Shown: positions 35,347 to 48,344, counted from the stretch's first letter. The stretch: DNA of 64,000 nucleotides from Desarmillaria ectypa (GCA_030407005.1 JAUDYN010000001.1:2046001-2110000); one strand, 5' to 3'. The notes: generated by a model not told the origin, from the sequence alone. Numbers and translations are program-made.

Positions 35347-35353
35347 TATAAAA
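35347..35353 (+). promoter_or_regulatory. TATA box of the persulfide dioxygenase gene
   Basis: TATAAAA lies 28 nt before the chosen start codon at 35381. The spacing is short for transcription plus leader, so transcription may begin very near the ATG or an internal in-frame ATG may also be used. Confidence 0.4.
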
Positions 35354-35380
35354 GTAGCAGCGTTGAGTCTTATCCCAGCC

Positions 35381-36692
35381 ATGCAATTTTCCAAGGTTGC
35401 CTTCTGCCGTTCAAGCCCAACGCGCCTTCGTTCCTCTGTAAGGCCGTTACTTTCTTCGTCCAGGGCCCTTCTTTCCACTCGAGTCCCTTCGAACGTCACC
35501 TCTGGCTCTCTTTCCGTTACTCAGCATAGCAGAACTATCTTTCCTCGCCGAACAATGACCACTACCTCTGCAGCTGAACCTTGGACATACGTCAGTGATG
35601 AGAAGGGGAACGCAGAGATCAGCTGCTTCTTCGAGCCCCAGACGTCCACATGGTAGGCCAGGCCTCTTTCTTTCCTTTTCAGAACATCCTGACTTTGTGT
35701 TCTAGGCAGTATTTAATCTCGGATCCTGCAACCTCACAAGCCGTCCTTGTTGATACCGTCCTAGACTACGATCCTTCTTCCGGGACGGTCTCCACCGAAT
35801 CAGCTGACAAGTTGCTCGCATTCATAGAGAAAAAGAACTTGAAAATTTTGCGCATCTTGTGCGTATCAATTCTTTGATAATCACTCACAACTCTCATGGT
35901 CCATACAGGGAAACACATGCGCATGCAGATCATCTCACTGCTGCTCAATATCTCAAATCCAAGCTTCCAGGAGACGTGCCTGTGTGCATCGGTTCTCGTA
36001 TCACGCAAGTCCAATCAAATTTCGCCCCAGTCTACGGGTTAGAACGGAGCGCATTTGAGAAGACCTTTGATGTTTTCTTGAAGGACGATGAGGAGTTCCC
36101 TGTCGGAAACCTCATCTGCCGCGTTATTCATCTCCCTGGTCATACTCCGGATCATATCGGATACGTGGTTGGGAAGGCCGTTTTTACTGGGGATTCCATC
36201 TTTCTTGTGCGTGTTCTTCACCCATTTCTTACCCCGTGATTCCGATTGTATTGCCATAATTATCAGCCCGATGTAGGTTCTGCGAGGGTCGATTTTCCTG
36301 GTGGTAATGCGAAACAGCTATACGCCGTGAGTACGATAGTCTTTTGTGTGTCTGGACATTCTTAAACATATCATTGAATGCAGTCTATGAATCGTCTTCT
36401 GTCCCTTCCCGAGGACTACAAGTTGTTTGTTGGTCATGACTACCCGAGTGGTCGTAACTACGACTGCGTCACCACCGTAGGCGAACAACGGAAGCTCAAT
36501 AAGCACGGGAAGGTTGGTACGACTGAAGAAGCCTTTATCGACTTCCGTAAAAAGAGGGACGATACTCTCGGTGCTCCCAGGCTTATTCATCCATCTCTTC
36601 AAGTCAATATACGCGCCGGTCGTCTTCCTCCGGCAGATGCGGAGGGGCGTGTATGGATGAAGATACCTGTGAGGTCCTCTATTCGTGTATAA
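35381..36692 (+). CDS. ETHE1: ETHE1-like mitochondrial persulfide dioxygenase (metallo-beta-lactamase fold)
   Basis: Oxidises glutathione persulfide to sulfite and glutathione in the mitochondrial sulfide-oxidation pathway. Five exons (35381-35652, 35706-35858, 35909-36206, 36267-36326, 36384-36692) give 363 residues. The first 65 or so are rich in Ser and Arg with almost no acids (QFSKVAFCRSSPTRLRSSVR), a typical mitochondrial presequence. A second in-frame ATG (MTTTSAAEPW) could give a form lacking it. Metal-binding motifs are ETHAHADH, LPGHTPDHIG and FTGDSIFL, and LFVGHDYPSGR. It follows Ssu1 on the same strand with about 425 nt between. Confidence 0.92.
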
Positions 36693-37670
36693 TAATATTT
36701 GTTGTGTCATGCTATCACGTACACGAGTAATTGCACTTTTCCTTTTGTTTTAGCGCTAATGCGGCATTGTGGCCACAAAATAAGCCGAGGAAGCGCTTGG
36801 CAAACTCTAAATAAGCGCCTTCCTTTATTCTAGAATGAGCCAGACGTTTGACAGGCATGGCGTGGATGACTGCTTCGTAGATACTTGCTGAATGTTCATC
36901 GGAAGCGACACGTGCCACGTCCGAGTTTAGGCGCCAAAAAACGCAGTTAGACGCTCAGGTAGAGCATCATGAGCATGCACAACACATGCTTTTTCAGCGG
37001 TGACAGCTCTCCTACTTACCTCGGTGGAACTTGTAGGCCCGATGAGATTCCAGAGTGTTTGGATCCCTACTAGGGACCGTTTGCAACTAAATTCAGGTGT
37101 GACACCAGGGTGCTGAGTACAGGTGGAATGGTCAACGCAAAGTGGAATACACCGACAGACTTGCCGAGGGAGATCGGCTCGGACAACCCGTTCAAGTTAG
37201 TCGTGAAGATGCCAGTGCATGCCACAACCTTTCAGTCGCGCAAAAGTCGAGACCGGAAGGTCATCTGCAAAATCTTTCAAAGTGCCTTTACTTTTAGCAA
37301 GAATGAGACAATATTTTACAGAGCCAAAATCCAGAACTGGTTGTACTTTAACGATGGTAGACCAGCAGCGAAATCCCAATGAGGCGGTCCGTTAGTCCGA
37401 CTGATAACGTGACCGTGAACTTGAGCACCACGGCATCATTGATATCATCAGGTGACCATCATCATCAGCTTAGCGCGCGCCAAGTTCCAACGTTAAGCGC
37501 TCAAGAAGGATCTGATTTTTCTAGCCTTGTCAAAATCGAACGATATTGGGACATTTCCACGCGTACTTAAAGGACTTGGAGCGCAGGTTGCAAGTCATTG
37601 GCATCTGGTTCAAACTTCACGCCCTCGTCTTCCGTATTAGAGCCCGAACCCTGCATTTTGCTGCACAGAT
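36693..37670. other. Intergenic region
   Basis: Nearly 1 kb between the persulfide dioxygenase and the amidohydrolase. I see only short frames without family similarity and no clear repeat. Confidence 0.45.
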
Positions 37671-40228
37671 ATGCCTTATCATTCCGCGAAAGGGCAGGCT
37701 GGCTCTCGCAAACGCCTCGACGACAAAAAAATTAAATCTAGTCACCGAGTATCTCTCAGACACCGCCTGGTAGCATTGGGCGCCGTCTTGCTCGCCACTC
37801 TTGGCTTTTTCTTCCGAAAGCGTTTCTCTTTGGAGATAGCCGGGTCGTATGCACTGTGCTCGAGAAATGGTAAACAAATTCATCTGGTCGATGAGCAAAA
37901 TTCCCGAGTAGAGTGCTTGGTGGTACACGGCTCATATATACAGGACGTTGGGGACTTAGGTACGCATTCCTGTTATTTTGAGACAGCTTTCGCTTACCCC
38001 TACCTAGCGGATATCCAGCAGCGTTGGACCTACAACCAGGAGAAAGCTTTGCCAGTCTACTATGCGAAGCCTGGGTCCATCATTGTGCCGGGAATGTCAG
38101 GTTCGTCGCGTTTCACTCCTGAAACAGATCTTGGTGTTTTACAGCCCTAAAGATTCTCATGCACACATTCTTGAGTACGGCGCCAGCAGACTTATCCCTC
38201 TTGAACAAGGTCAAACTATCAAGGGTGAGTTGCGCAGGCTGCAATTCATGGAGCGTCCATTGATTTTCGACCCAGAGGTCGTCACGTCTGTCAAAGATTA
38301 CATAGTATCGGATCCTGATATTTACGATAACAAGTCGAAAATAGTGCAGGGATGGGGATGGGACCATACTGTGTGGCCCGAAGGCCGTTGGCCGAATGCC
38401 GTACGTTATGTTGCATCTACGTCTGCGTCTCCTTCGCTCATGATATAAAAAAGGATGATTTGGATGCAGACCCTATCATCTACGGGCGGCCTGTAATTTT
38501 GCAAAGTAAGGACGGGCATGCAATCTGGGTCTCTCGAGCCACTTTGAATGACAATGGACCTTATCCTGAATACGTTGAGGGCGGTGTGATTGAGACAGAT
38601 TCAGATGGAAATCCTAGTGGCAAGTTGAGTTCTTTCACTATAATTCCCTTAATTGATGTCAGGTTTCTATGTAGGGGTGTTCCTTGATAATGCGCAAAAT
38701 CTGATTCATAAACCTGAAGCCACTGACGCTGACCTTAATGGGCTTTTTTCCATCACTGTTCGAGATGCTCTCGCCAATGGATTAACTTCAATTCACGATG
38801 CAGCACTTGCCCCACAGTCTTTAGCTTTCTTCAAAAGGTAAGCTCTACTATCTATTCGTTTCGCTTTCCTCCATGCATGGGCCACAGACGAGCGGAAGAG
38901 GGAACCCTGCCGGTACGTCAGACAATGCGGAAAATCCGGTATACTTTTGTTTTGCTACTTGACACTATAGATTCGAATCTATGGGATGACCTATTTCAAT
39001 GAAAGCGGCGAGTATTGGGGAGATCATATCGTCCCATTGGTTAACGCCGGAAATGGGCGGCTTCACTGCAGAAGCGTGAAGATGTTCGCTGATGGTGCGC
39101 AGAAGCATTCTGCTTCTATTAATGAGGACCTTCTAAACCGAAGCACCTAGGCGCTCTCAGAACTGGAGGTGCCGCAGTGAGTGCACATTGGTTTTGATCT
39201 GTGTGTTGCGTGTGACCGTCGCATTCCCAGCTTTATGAGCCGTATACTGACAATCCTAGCACGGACGGTGTTATGCGAATGCCGCCTGAAATGGTCAACG
39301 AAGTCATTCCCCGATTGCTTCAAGACGGATGGCAAGTCGTGCGTGGACTTGTATTTTAGTAGTTCTCTTGATGGTTGGCTAAATCCATTTTGAATGGAGA
39401 ACGTCCACGCCATAGGTGATCGTGCCAACGGCATTGTTTTGGACGCCTTCGAGAAAGCGTTATCTGGCATCGATGTCGCTGCTCTACGGCCACGGTTGGA
39501 ACACGCCCAGCTACTAACTGAAGCTGACATGAAACGAGTAGGAGAACTGGGAGGTAGGAAGCAAAACTTCTTCCACAAGGAGATTAAACTTAAGCTTATT
39601 TTTAGTTATTGCTAGTGTGCAGCCGACGCATGTGTATGCCCGTTCGCTGATATCGTATACCCGACTATTGACTAGTCTTCTCCGCAGTACTGACGATATG
39701 TGGTACGCCGAGGAGCGCCTGGGGCCGGACCGCGTGAAAGGACTGTACGCGTTTCGCAGTCTTCTCGACAACAAGGCGAAAATTACTTTGGGATCAGACG
39801 CCCCAGTGGAAGGCATAAATCCTTTAGCAGGATTCTACGCCGCCATCACGCGGCTCTCAGCAGATGGAACATCACCTCACGGACCTGATGGCTGGTTTGT
39901 GTACAATAACCTTAGAAGATCCTAAGCTTACGTTCTGTCATCGCAGGTTCCCAGAACAGCGTTTAACCAGACAAGAATCACTCAGAGGTGAAGTCAAAGC
40001 TCTGTCGATGGGCTGCGTATTCACCTTGTGTATCTTGAAGGGATGACTATCGACCCTGCTTACGCCTCTTTTACCGAGTCAACTTTGGGGTCACTGGTGC
40101 CCGGGAAAAGAGCAGACTTTATAATTCTTTCCCAAGATATCATGTCTGTCGCGGTGGATAAGATCTTGGAGACCAGGGTGGTAGCAACAGTGTTGGACGG
40201 AAGGCCTGTTTATGGTTCTTTTTTGTAG
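37671..40228 (+). CDS. Amidohydrolase-3 (YtcJ-like) family hydrolase with N-terminal membrane anchor
   Basis: Metal-dependent hydrolase; the natural substrate of the YtcJ-like group is mostly unknown. The N-terminus is basic and followed by one hydrophobic segment (LVALGAVLLATLGFFF), suggesting a signal anchor. Metal and core motifs appear after splicing: GMS joined to DSHAHILEYG (HxH), VQGWGWDHTVWPEGRWP, PVILQSKDGHAIWVS, SIHDAALAP, KMFADG joined to ALRTGGAAL, NVHAIGDRANG, LRPRLEHAQLL, ITLGSDAPVEG and a C-terminal GSLVPGKRADFIILS. More than ten exons are needed. Junctions I checked include 38100/38153 and the 26-nt exon near 39151-39176. No break was found, although several introns have weak donors such as GTTTGT near 39896. 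Confidence 0.85.
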
Positions 40229-40714
40229 CTCAGATTTCGTTGTTGGCACCCGGACCTATGGTTCCGCCAGGGTTTCATTTATGGCGCCCTGGGGGAGGCG
40301 TCGGATCCCCAGTAAACAGCATGCCGACAATTCTTAGTCTTTTGACGAAACATCCGGCTCTGATACTTCGGTCCTCTCTGAGTAGAATGATGGGAGGTCA
40401 ATGTTCAACTATGAGCTACTATTACTTACACGGGTGCCACTTCGATCGACCGACTCGAATCAACCCTCCGAGGCGTCGTCAGCAACTATTCGTGACAAGT
40501 CTCATTATCTAAACCAAATCTGAACTGCTGTAGGTCTTTGACTGCTGATTGACTCTTATATGAAAGGTCCTTTCTTGTACAAAGCGCCTAAGTACCTACA
40601 CTCCTATTATACTCATACGGTAAAAACGTGAAAGTACAAAAGTCCATGTGAGCCAGCCAGTACCGTAGTTTGTGTCCATTATGTCCTCAAGTCCGAAAAT
40701 TCATGCCGTCATCA

Positions 40715-41128
40715 TCACAAGCCACAAACTGACGCGTCAACTTGAGTCGCTGTGGCCTGTACCGACCCGTACTCAACCGAATGCCCGTTCGTCAAATCAT
40801 TCAACGCAGCCACTGAGGTGTAAAATCCCGACACCGCATGGTCAATTGCTAGCACGTGAATCGTGCGCCCATTGTATGTCAATTGCCAGCAAGACCCACA
40901 GCTCGCGCTGTTCCATCCGGCGATGGAGTCGGACGATGCGATGTACGGGAAGTTGGGAAGGGAGTTGTATGTAGTATACCCTTTGGTCAGAAGACCATTC
41001 CTGCCGTCCGAGCAAGCAACATTAGCAAGTGAGTTACTGCCGGTGCCGTAGCCATCATCATAGCCAACGGTCACAGCAAGGGCATAAGAAGGGATGACGG
41101 CGAGAGCGAGGGCAGAGAAAAACTTCAT
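40715..41128 (-). CDS. Cerato-platanin family secreted protein
   Basis: Small secreted cysteine-rich protein that binds chitin oligomers and can act as a surface-active elicitor. A single exon of 137 residues begins with a signal peptide (KFFSALALAVIPSYALA) followed by VTVGYDDGYG, the typical mature start. The four cysteines of the double-psi beta-barrel fold are in VACSDGRNGL, ASCGSCW and the C-terminal SVCGL. Other landmarks are PNFPYIA, IHVLAIDHA and FYTSVAALNDLT. Length and cysteine spacing are normal for the family. A TATAAAA lies about 60 nt upstream (41194-41188). Confidence 0.95.
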   Translation of the reverse strand: MKFFSALALAVIPSYALAVTVGYDDGYGTGSNSLANVACSDGRNGLLTKGYTTYNSLPNFPYIASSDSIAGWNSASCGSCWQLTYNGRTIHVLAIDHAVSGFYTSVAALNDLTNGHSVEYGSVQATATQVDASVCGL

Positions 41129-41187
41129 GGTCGTGATTTTTAGATGGGCAGGTAGGAGTGAAGAAATGTCAGACCCCATCCTCCAGC

Positions 41188-41194
41188 TTTTATA
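41188..41194 (-). promoter_or_regulatory. TATA box of the cerato-platanin gene
   Basis: TATAAAA on the minus strand, about 60 nt before the cerato-platanin ATG, a good position for a core promoter. Confidence 0.45.
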
Positions 41195-41677
41195 GCTTTG
41201 TGCCAGTGAAACAAAGTAAGCCCATGAAGCTGAACTCATTCGCATACCGGACGAAAATGTCCATCGGCTCCATGTGAAGGCAAGGCATTTACGCGGGTGA
41301 AAAACCTCAAACGCGGTCCCGTGTCTCCGATGTAATGGAACGTCATAAGTAGAACGGAATTTGTACGTCAAGCGACTTCCGAGAACGTCCTCCAAGCTCA
41401 AGATAGATCCGGATTTACTGAGCGCTTGTATCCTATGGCTTAAGAAATAACTTCGGATCAGAGAAAGCAAATGAAGATGGAGCCGCAGGCGAGGTGTATC
41501 CGACACGCGTAAATTGGTTGATTAACATTTGACAATGGCACATAGCTCATCAGAAAATTGGGTCGCAATACATGCAGGCGCCTTGAAAATGATTATAAAA
41601 TATTGTGAGGTACACTGCTTGGGTAGCTGCGATATGAGAAAAAATGGTAGAGGGAGGAGGCCCAGATGATAATATAA

Positions 41678-42782
41678 TCATTGTTGCTCCTCGCCGCCAT
41701 ATCCTTCATCGTCCTGGGTATCGTCCTTCCCGACTTTTGTGATGATGTCAATAACTTCTTCCTCCTCCTCTGCATTCACACTCTTGCCTTCCCACATTGT
41801 GTTCCACCCTCGTTCAACTCTAGCCGCCTCAGTCTCCACCATCGACACGACATGTTTCCGCCGTTCGCGAACCTCCTGTTCTCCCCAGCTCTCCACGGCA
41901 TCCAGTTGAACCAGCAAACGGCTTAGAGACTCATTGTAAGCGTGTAAAGGAGTGTTGCGGTTCGTATAGGCGAGCTTCGGTGGCGTAAACCTCCGCTCCG
42001 AAGAACCACCAGTAGAAACGGATACCACCTCGCCGTTGAGTTCAAAATCGACGTGAGACGGCCATGTGAAGGTAGTCTTCAATTCTTCGAACTTTTTCTG
42101 GATCGTCTGGATGGTGTCAAGAGATTTTTGGACTAGTTTGGCCTCGTTAGACTCGCTAGAGGACTCGCCTGATGATTGCTCCTTGAGAGAGGGAGAAGGC
42201 TGTCGTTGCAATGGGGTAGGGCATGGCAGATTTGGGCTTTGAGAACCGGAGGGTCGGGGGGACGAAGGGGCCTCCTCTACGTCTGCGGGCGACGATACAT
42301 TGACTGGCTCAGGTCGCGGCTCTTTGGGGGGCGACGGAGACCATATAGGGATGGAGTGCTTTGAAGTACTCGTTATTACAGGTGCCGCCTACAATAATAA
42401 CTGAATCAGTCCTGGGTCAATGGTTCAACTACTAATAGATATTTACCTGCTCTCTGGTTTCATACGGGTTCAGATAACGGCCAAATCCGTAGTCGTATGC
42501 ATCATCATCATCATCAGCAGCAGCATTGATTGTATCGCCGTCATACGTATCGGCCATGTACTGTCTCGCACGCTCATTCCGCCGGTGGGCGAGAAGGCGC
42601 TGCCGTTGAAGTTCCCGCTCGCATTCGATAGCCTGGACGCGCGCGTTGTGCCGTTGCTCTTCGGCTACACGAGATGCGTAGGGAGATGGGTAATGACCAA
42701 GGGGGGAATAGCCAGACTGGCCATAAGGGTAATAATTGGAAGAGTAGGGCGAGTTACGATAGAAGGGACTTGCACTGAACAT
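41678..42782 (-). CDS. BAG-domain co-chaperone
   Basis: Predicted Hsp70 nucleotide-exchange co-chaperone. Two exons (42782-42447 and 42388-41678) give 348 residues. The N-terminal half is Tyr/Ser/Pro-rich with a charged helical stretch (EEQRHNARVQAIECERELQR). The C-terminal half carries the helical BAG-like region, from SLDTIQTIQKKFEELK to LVQLDAVESWGEQEVRERR and VETEAARVERGW. The last 30 residues are very acidic (NAEEEEEVIDI). Recognition of the domain rests on the helical pattern and the LDAVESWG segment, so the family call is moderate. Confidence 0.7.
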
Positions 42783-44496
42783 GCTTCAAGAGTAGTTGAG
42801 ATTAGATACAATTCAGATTAAACGAGGATTATATACCATCCTCAATGACGTCATTTCACGATCCTTCTAGAGCTTGGAGATTCGGAGAAAAAATGGGAAG
42901 GTACTGGAAGGTGCTAGAAAGTGCCAAGTGTTCACTGCCTTTTCAGGTGAATTCGGAGCTTGCCGGATTGTTCCGTCCCTAAAAATAGGCTTCTTTCACA
43001 TTTCCCAAACCACGACTCGCAGATAGTTATATTTAATGTATAACTATGTAACATCGATGGGTCCATTAATTCAGCCACAACATATTTTATCTCGCCGTCT
43101 GAGAAAACGAACATTAGAGGAACACCGGAGGCTTATCGGTCATACGGATCTGTATATATTTCAGTGGAGTACTAAGTGCTACTTGACTTTCTCACGTCCT
43201 TGATATCTCAGTTGTCCCAGCGCCCAAGATATGCTCATGACAATTTGCTTAAAGTTAGTATTGACATCTACATGCGCTATGCGGTCGTCTTCGTCGCCAG
43301 GGAGACGTACTACTACCCATGGCTCGGAAAGGATTAACTTTATAATTCTAGGTAATCCGTTAATGATGTAGAATGAGTAAGCGGGCGAATGGGCAACACT
43401 GAAGACGGCGCTTAAAGCTGAAAGTCTCACTCCGCAACTTAGGAGGAGAAGCAGTGACGGAAAAATACGATAAAACGGGTTTTACGAATTTACGCATTGA
43501 TATCTTCTCTTTGACTCTGAGGGTTCATCATGCTAAGGATACCAACCTTTTTGGTAGTACACGCCCGTGGCAAGCGCATCAGTGACGTCGCTGCATTTCC
43601 GCCGCCACTCGTCCACTAGGCACAGCTGTCTGGTCTCTTCTCAGTGTATACTACCAAAGTTAGAAGCAAGGATGATTTCAAAAGCCTATTGGAGATTCTC
43701 AGACGCCATGTCTAACTCAAATCATGCGGCTCTGACAGAATCCGGCAGTTACCTTGGCAGACCTTTATATGGTTTCCTTGAAGTTCATACAACAACGTGG
43801 CTGGTGGTCCCGCTCTAGATCTGTTGGAGTATCAGTGCTATTGTTTCGCGAAGCGCATGGCTCTGGGAGCTTTGATTCGTACACGAATAGTACAGCTCTG
43901 ACCTCCGTAAGCAGGTGCGCAGGATATTGTAGCTTCTATGGACCCTAAAATATATACGAGGGGTCGGAGATGGGCGGTTGACAAGCATCTGAGTACTGAG
44001 GTTCTTTTAAATAATGCGATTGTAGATCTGCGATCATGATCTTATGCTTTAGGAGAAGCTCCCTCGATCAAGGGGTACTTCGATTCCATGGATGCAATTG
44101 GGTGGTGACTCAAAAGTCGCCGTGGTAAGATTAGTAGAAGGACTTTCTGAGAAATTGTTATCGTGGGATAGGAAGTACCCGTTTCCAGAGGGACGACTGT
44201 TGTTGCACTGGCAGGGCGGGCGCGATTTAATTGGCTGTTCCGCGGTCAGGGTCCGTTGATGTTGACATTTATTTGGCAAGTTGGTTTTGTTGAACGATTC
44301 CGGGTCAGTCTACACTGCGCTGCACCTCCTTCCTATCTCTCTACTTCTGCGATATCTTCAACTCCATTTTTTCTCCCTTTATCCTTCTCTGTCTTTTTAC
44401 TGCGATTCTATTGCTCGCTTCCATCCTTGAACAGGAACTGCCCAACTAAACGCACCAATCAACGTATTCCCTCAATAACACATTTCTACAATTATC
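42783..44496. other. Intergenic region with no supported gene
   Basis: About 1.7 kb. One minus-strand frame at 43179-43430 contains a protein-like stretch (PWVVVRLPGDEDDRIAHVDV) but has no recognised family and no clear continuation through introns; it may be a fragment. The segment just before 44497 is pyrimidine-rich, as is usual for a basidiomycete promoter. Confidence 0.4.
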
Positions 44497-47400
44497 ATGT
44501 CTGCAAAGGGCTCAAAGAGCTCCGGGGATGTATTGGGGTCTATGTTACTTCGTTCTTCCACACCAGGTACGAACATATTGTACCGTTTGACGACTGAACG
44601 TTCGCATACAAATTACCCTAGGTCCGAATGAGAAAGGTGAAGAAATGCTCTCTAGGCTAACGACCTTGATCTTACGCTATTGGCAGTCCTAGACTATCTT
44701 GAAGGTATGTCCAGGGATGAGGTTAACAATGACCCCCCACGTTCTATTGTGGATGACGAGGAATACCAAAACCGATCCCGCGATCCCAGTAGAGTCCAGT
44801 CTCCCTCAAAGAGTTATCACAGTGACCCCCTCCAAGAACTGGCTAATTCTCATGTCAGCTATGGGCAGAACAATCATGAAGATGATGATGGGGACATTGC
44901 TTCGGATGTTCAAGAGAGATCACAAAACGGCGAAGAGATTCTACACATCGTACGTAACCTTGTTATTCGCCGCACATAATGACCTTCAACACAAGCTGCA
45001 GCCCGGCCCTCAAGATCCACCTGGGCCTCGTTATGAATCTTACGACTCTGGCCCATCCTTTGGTAACATGGGACCAATGCCAGACGATTATTCTGCCAAT
45101 CCGGGTGCCATGTTCAACAACTGGAATGTGAGTTGCCTGACCCTGACTTGTAATTTCGTCTCATTATCTTTCGTAGCCTCAATGGGATCAAGGTCCGCCA
45201 AAACCTGCTGTTCCATGGAATCTTAATACAAATGGCGGCGTGACGTCAGGTCAGCCGTACAGTGTTCCTCTACCAGAGTCCGTTGCTTCTCCCAGGGCTG
45301 CATCTGTTGCGATTGGCGTCGAATCGCCATCTAGCAAGGGTACGCGTAACCGCATCGCGCCATCTGGTGCCTCTAGCACTCCCAAAGTGGTCCCTAACGT
45401 AAGTTTTGTCAACTTGCCACCTTCCTACTCAGTAACTTTTCCCCATCAGTCTCCGAGGTCAACATCTAAACCTGATGCAGCAGCAGCTGAATATAGACCA
45501 CTGTCACCCCAGTCCACTCACTCTCGTGTGACAGGCAGAACACGGCCCACAGAGAAGGGCACCGTTTATCCGTCCCTTCCTGAAAGCAGGGTTGGCGAGG
45601 AGGACATGCCCCTAAGTCCGGTGTCTCCGACTCGAACGAAGCCACCATCAAAGGCTCCATCTAAGGCTGCCTCTGTCAGCCCTTCGGACTCTCAATCCCA
45701 ACATAAAGCACGCTCCACTGCCAAAAGTCGCAGAGAAGGATCCAAGGTCAATGGGTCAGAGACTGGCGGGGAGACAGCGCCTCGCGTCAATGGCAAAGGT
45801 ATAATCAGATTATTGTGTTATGCTAGCTCCAATATTTATTACGATCCTAGGACGATCCCCACCAAACGGGTCATCTGCATCTCACCAATCAAGGCCGTTC
45901 TCGCCGTATAGACACGCTGCAACTACAGAAGATCTCTTGCACGCTGTGGTCCGAGGTCGTGTCGTACCCATTCCAGAAGAGTCTATGAAGGAGCCTTCGT
46001 ATCATTCAAAAGCCCCCACCGCTCCTCCTTCTGACGTCCCTGCTCGCTCAGTCGCTCAATCGAAAGCATCTAGTAAACACACTAAGACTGCTTCCGCTGC
46101 GGCATCACAATCTGACAAAAAGAGAGATGCGGACGCTACTCCCACACCATCGCGTCCTAACTCACCTGGAGCTTTGAACCATGAGGAGACCGAGGTCATG
46201 AAAGCGGCATTAGCTTCCGTTGCACAGACACCACGAACATCGTACTATGAAGCGTCTGTTCTGGAGCCAGATGTTGCAAATTCTTACTTCCATGACAAAG
46301 ATCTTTGTGTCTTGTTTCAATTCTTGAACGATGCTTCGACTCCGGAGGTGGTGAAGAAAGTAATGCGGAAGGCTGTTCGGAGGCGAGTTAAAGACCTAGG
46401 CATGAAACATGACAACGAGGTTTGTTCAAATTGACATTCCATGCATGGTTGATATTGACTACTTGACGCAGTCGATTAGGCAACTACAGAAGAACCATCA
46501 AGGTCACGGTTTCGGTGAGACTCAGGAGGGAGATAGCGAGGTAAGCATGGGTGCTCCTCCCGTTACTTTGTGGTTGAATTATATGGCAGGAACCGCCGAA
46601 ATGGGCCGCAGATCTCAAGAGAGAAATAGTTCTTATGCAGCAACGCATTGAAAGCCTTGGACCGAAGATAGAAAACCTTCGAGCTCCTCCATCGCTGGAA
46701 CCAGAAGGCGAGGAAGAGGAGTATGGTCAGACTCCAGTCACGCAGACAGTCAATATCCACACGCAGCCGACAGGGACCATGGCGGACTCGACATATCAAC
46801 CTCACACCGAGGTGGTCATGGACGAGGAGGAGGATGCTAACGATGGCAACCTCCCCGAGCAAGAATACGAGGAGCCTGCTCGTCGCTTCCTGCATCTTGA
46901 CGGAGAAGCTAATGATTATTACAACAACGATCGCGACGATTCGCCTGGCCAGCAGTTCCTTGTTGAGGAGCTCTACAAGCTTAGGCAGAAGCCAGCTGGT
47001 AGCCAGTCAGGTCTTTCGCATCATAGTTGGGAACTTCATCAAGACGATGATCAGTATGATGACGAAGATAACCAGCAAGCGGCGGCTCCAACCATCCCTG
47101 GCTCCGACACCGGCTATGATAATGAGGCCCCTCTTCCACCTATCCCTGCTCAGAGCAGTCGGAGTATCGTCACAACACCTCAGCCTACGTATGGCGATGA
47201 CAACTACAGCAGCTCAGATAACGGCCTCCTTCCATGGCAGAAGATTCACCAGCGCCTACTAAGCTGGGCTATAGTTTGGCCGCTTAGTGAATTCGATGGA
47301 GCCCTGGCGAGTACAATGAGGGGTCGTCAGGTCAACGAGGTGGCTATGAGCATTTGGTCTACGCAGACGTATAAGCGATATGTTCGATCACGATTAACGG

Positions 47401-48077
47401 ATAATCCTCAGATGCCTGTCGACCGTTTGTTTGTGCCGCCGAACATGGCTGATGCGATCAACAATGCTGTCTTCCATGGGCGGCACGGAGATGCTTGCGG
47501 GATGCTGCGAGATCTGTGGACACCGTTTGGTTTGCAGGGTATGCCACGCCTGTTGGTGGTCCTAGCTAAGCACAGATCAGATGAAAACCATTGGGTTGTC
47601 CATAGGTAGGCTCTCAGAAATTTCGCCGATGTATTCCAGTGCTGATGGCTTTAGGTTCTCTCTTCCCGAGGGCCTTTTGACCACTTACGACTCATATCCT
47701 GAGAAGACCCTCCCCGATGGCAGGGTAAGTGTTTGCGTCCTATATCATTTCACTGTTCTGACCTTTTACTCAACCAGCCTTTGGGGTGGTGGTTCGCAAT
47801 TCGCGTAGCATGGCCTACCGCCCTCTATCCTAACCCTGACCACCTTATCCAGAAGATGGTCCGTCTTCACCGGCCAATGCAACGCAGCGTGGACAACTCT
47901 GTCGCGGCTGGGGGCATATGGCGCAACGTCCTAATGGGTTCACGGCCTGAGAGAAGTCTTGACCTGGAGCGCCTAAGGGATTTGATCAACACAGAGGTCA
48001 AGAACCTTCGCCAGAGGAAGCAAGTGGGTAAATTGGCTATATCCCCTCCGCAGCCTGCATGGGAGGATATGAATTAA
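44497..48077 (+). CDS. Large low-complexity protein with a C-terminal Ulp1-like domain (inferred), function unknown
   Basis: The N-terminus (MSAKGSKSSG) is followed by about 600 residues of Ser/Pro-rich, mostly disordered sequence (exons from 44497-44566, 44622-44636, 44687 onward). A coiled-coil-like segment comes next (DLKREIVLMQQRIESLGPKI), then an acidic stretch. A globular C-terminal domain of about 250 residues begins near 47225. It reads GRQVNEVAMSIW, VDRLFVPPNMADAINN, ENHWVVHRFSLPEGLLTTYD and WWFAIRVAWP. The HW...YDS order recalls the His-Asp part of Ulp1/C48 SUMO proteases, but I see no Gln-x-Asp-Cys-Gly motif. It ends at 48077. The exon of 44622-44636 is only 15 nt. Conserved in mushrooms in my memory, with no known role. 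Confidence 0.7.
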
Positions 48078-48344
48078 CGCTGATGTGATGACTGGATGTA
48101 TGTATAACTTGTTTGTGCCCTTTCTTTCTTTCTTTTCGTCTTTCACCGTGTGGTACATTGTATATATATACGCGGACTGCGCCGATATTAAAATAGTTGG
48201 TACAGGGTGATTGCTTATGTTACTTATGATCCTCACGCAGAACTGTCTTCCCTTTAGGTACGAATACATTCCTGAATGAGCAATCATCATATATACATTG
48301 CCTCAACTATGGATATTTTAATATTTTACTTACAATCGTGAGCT

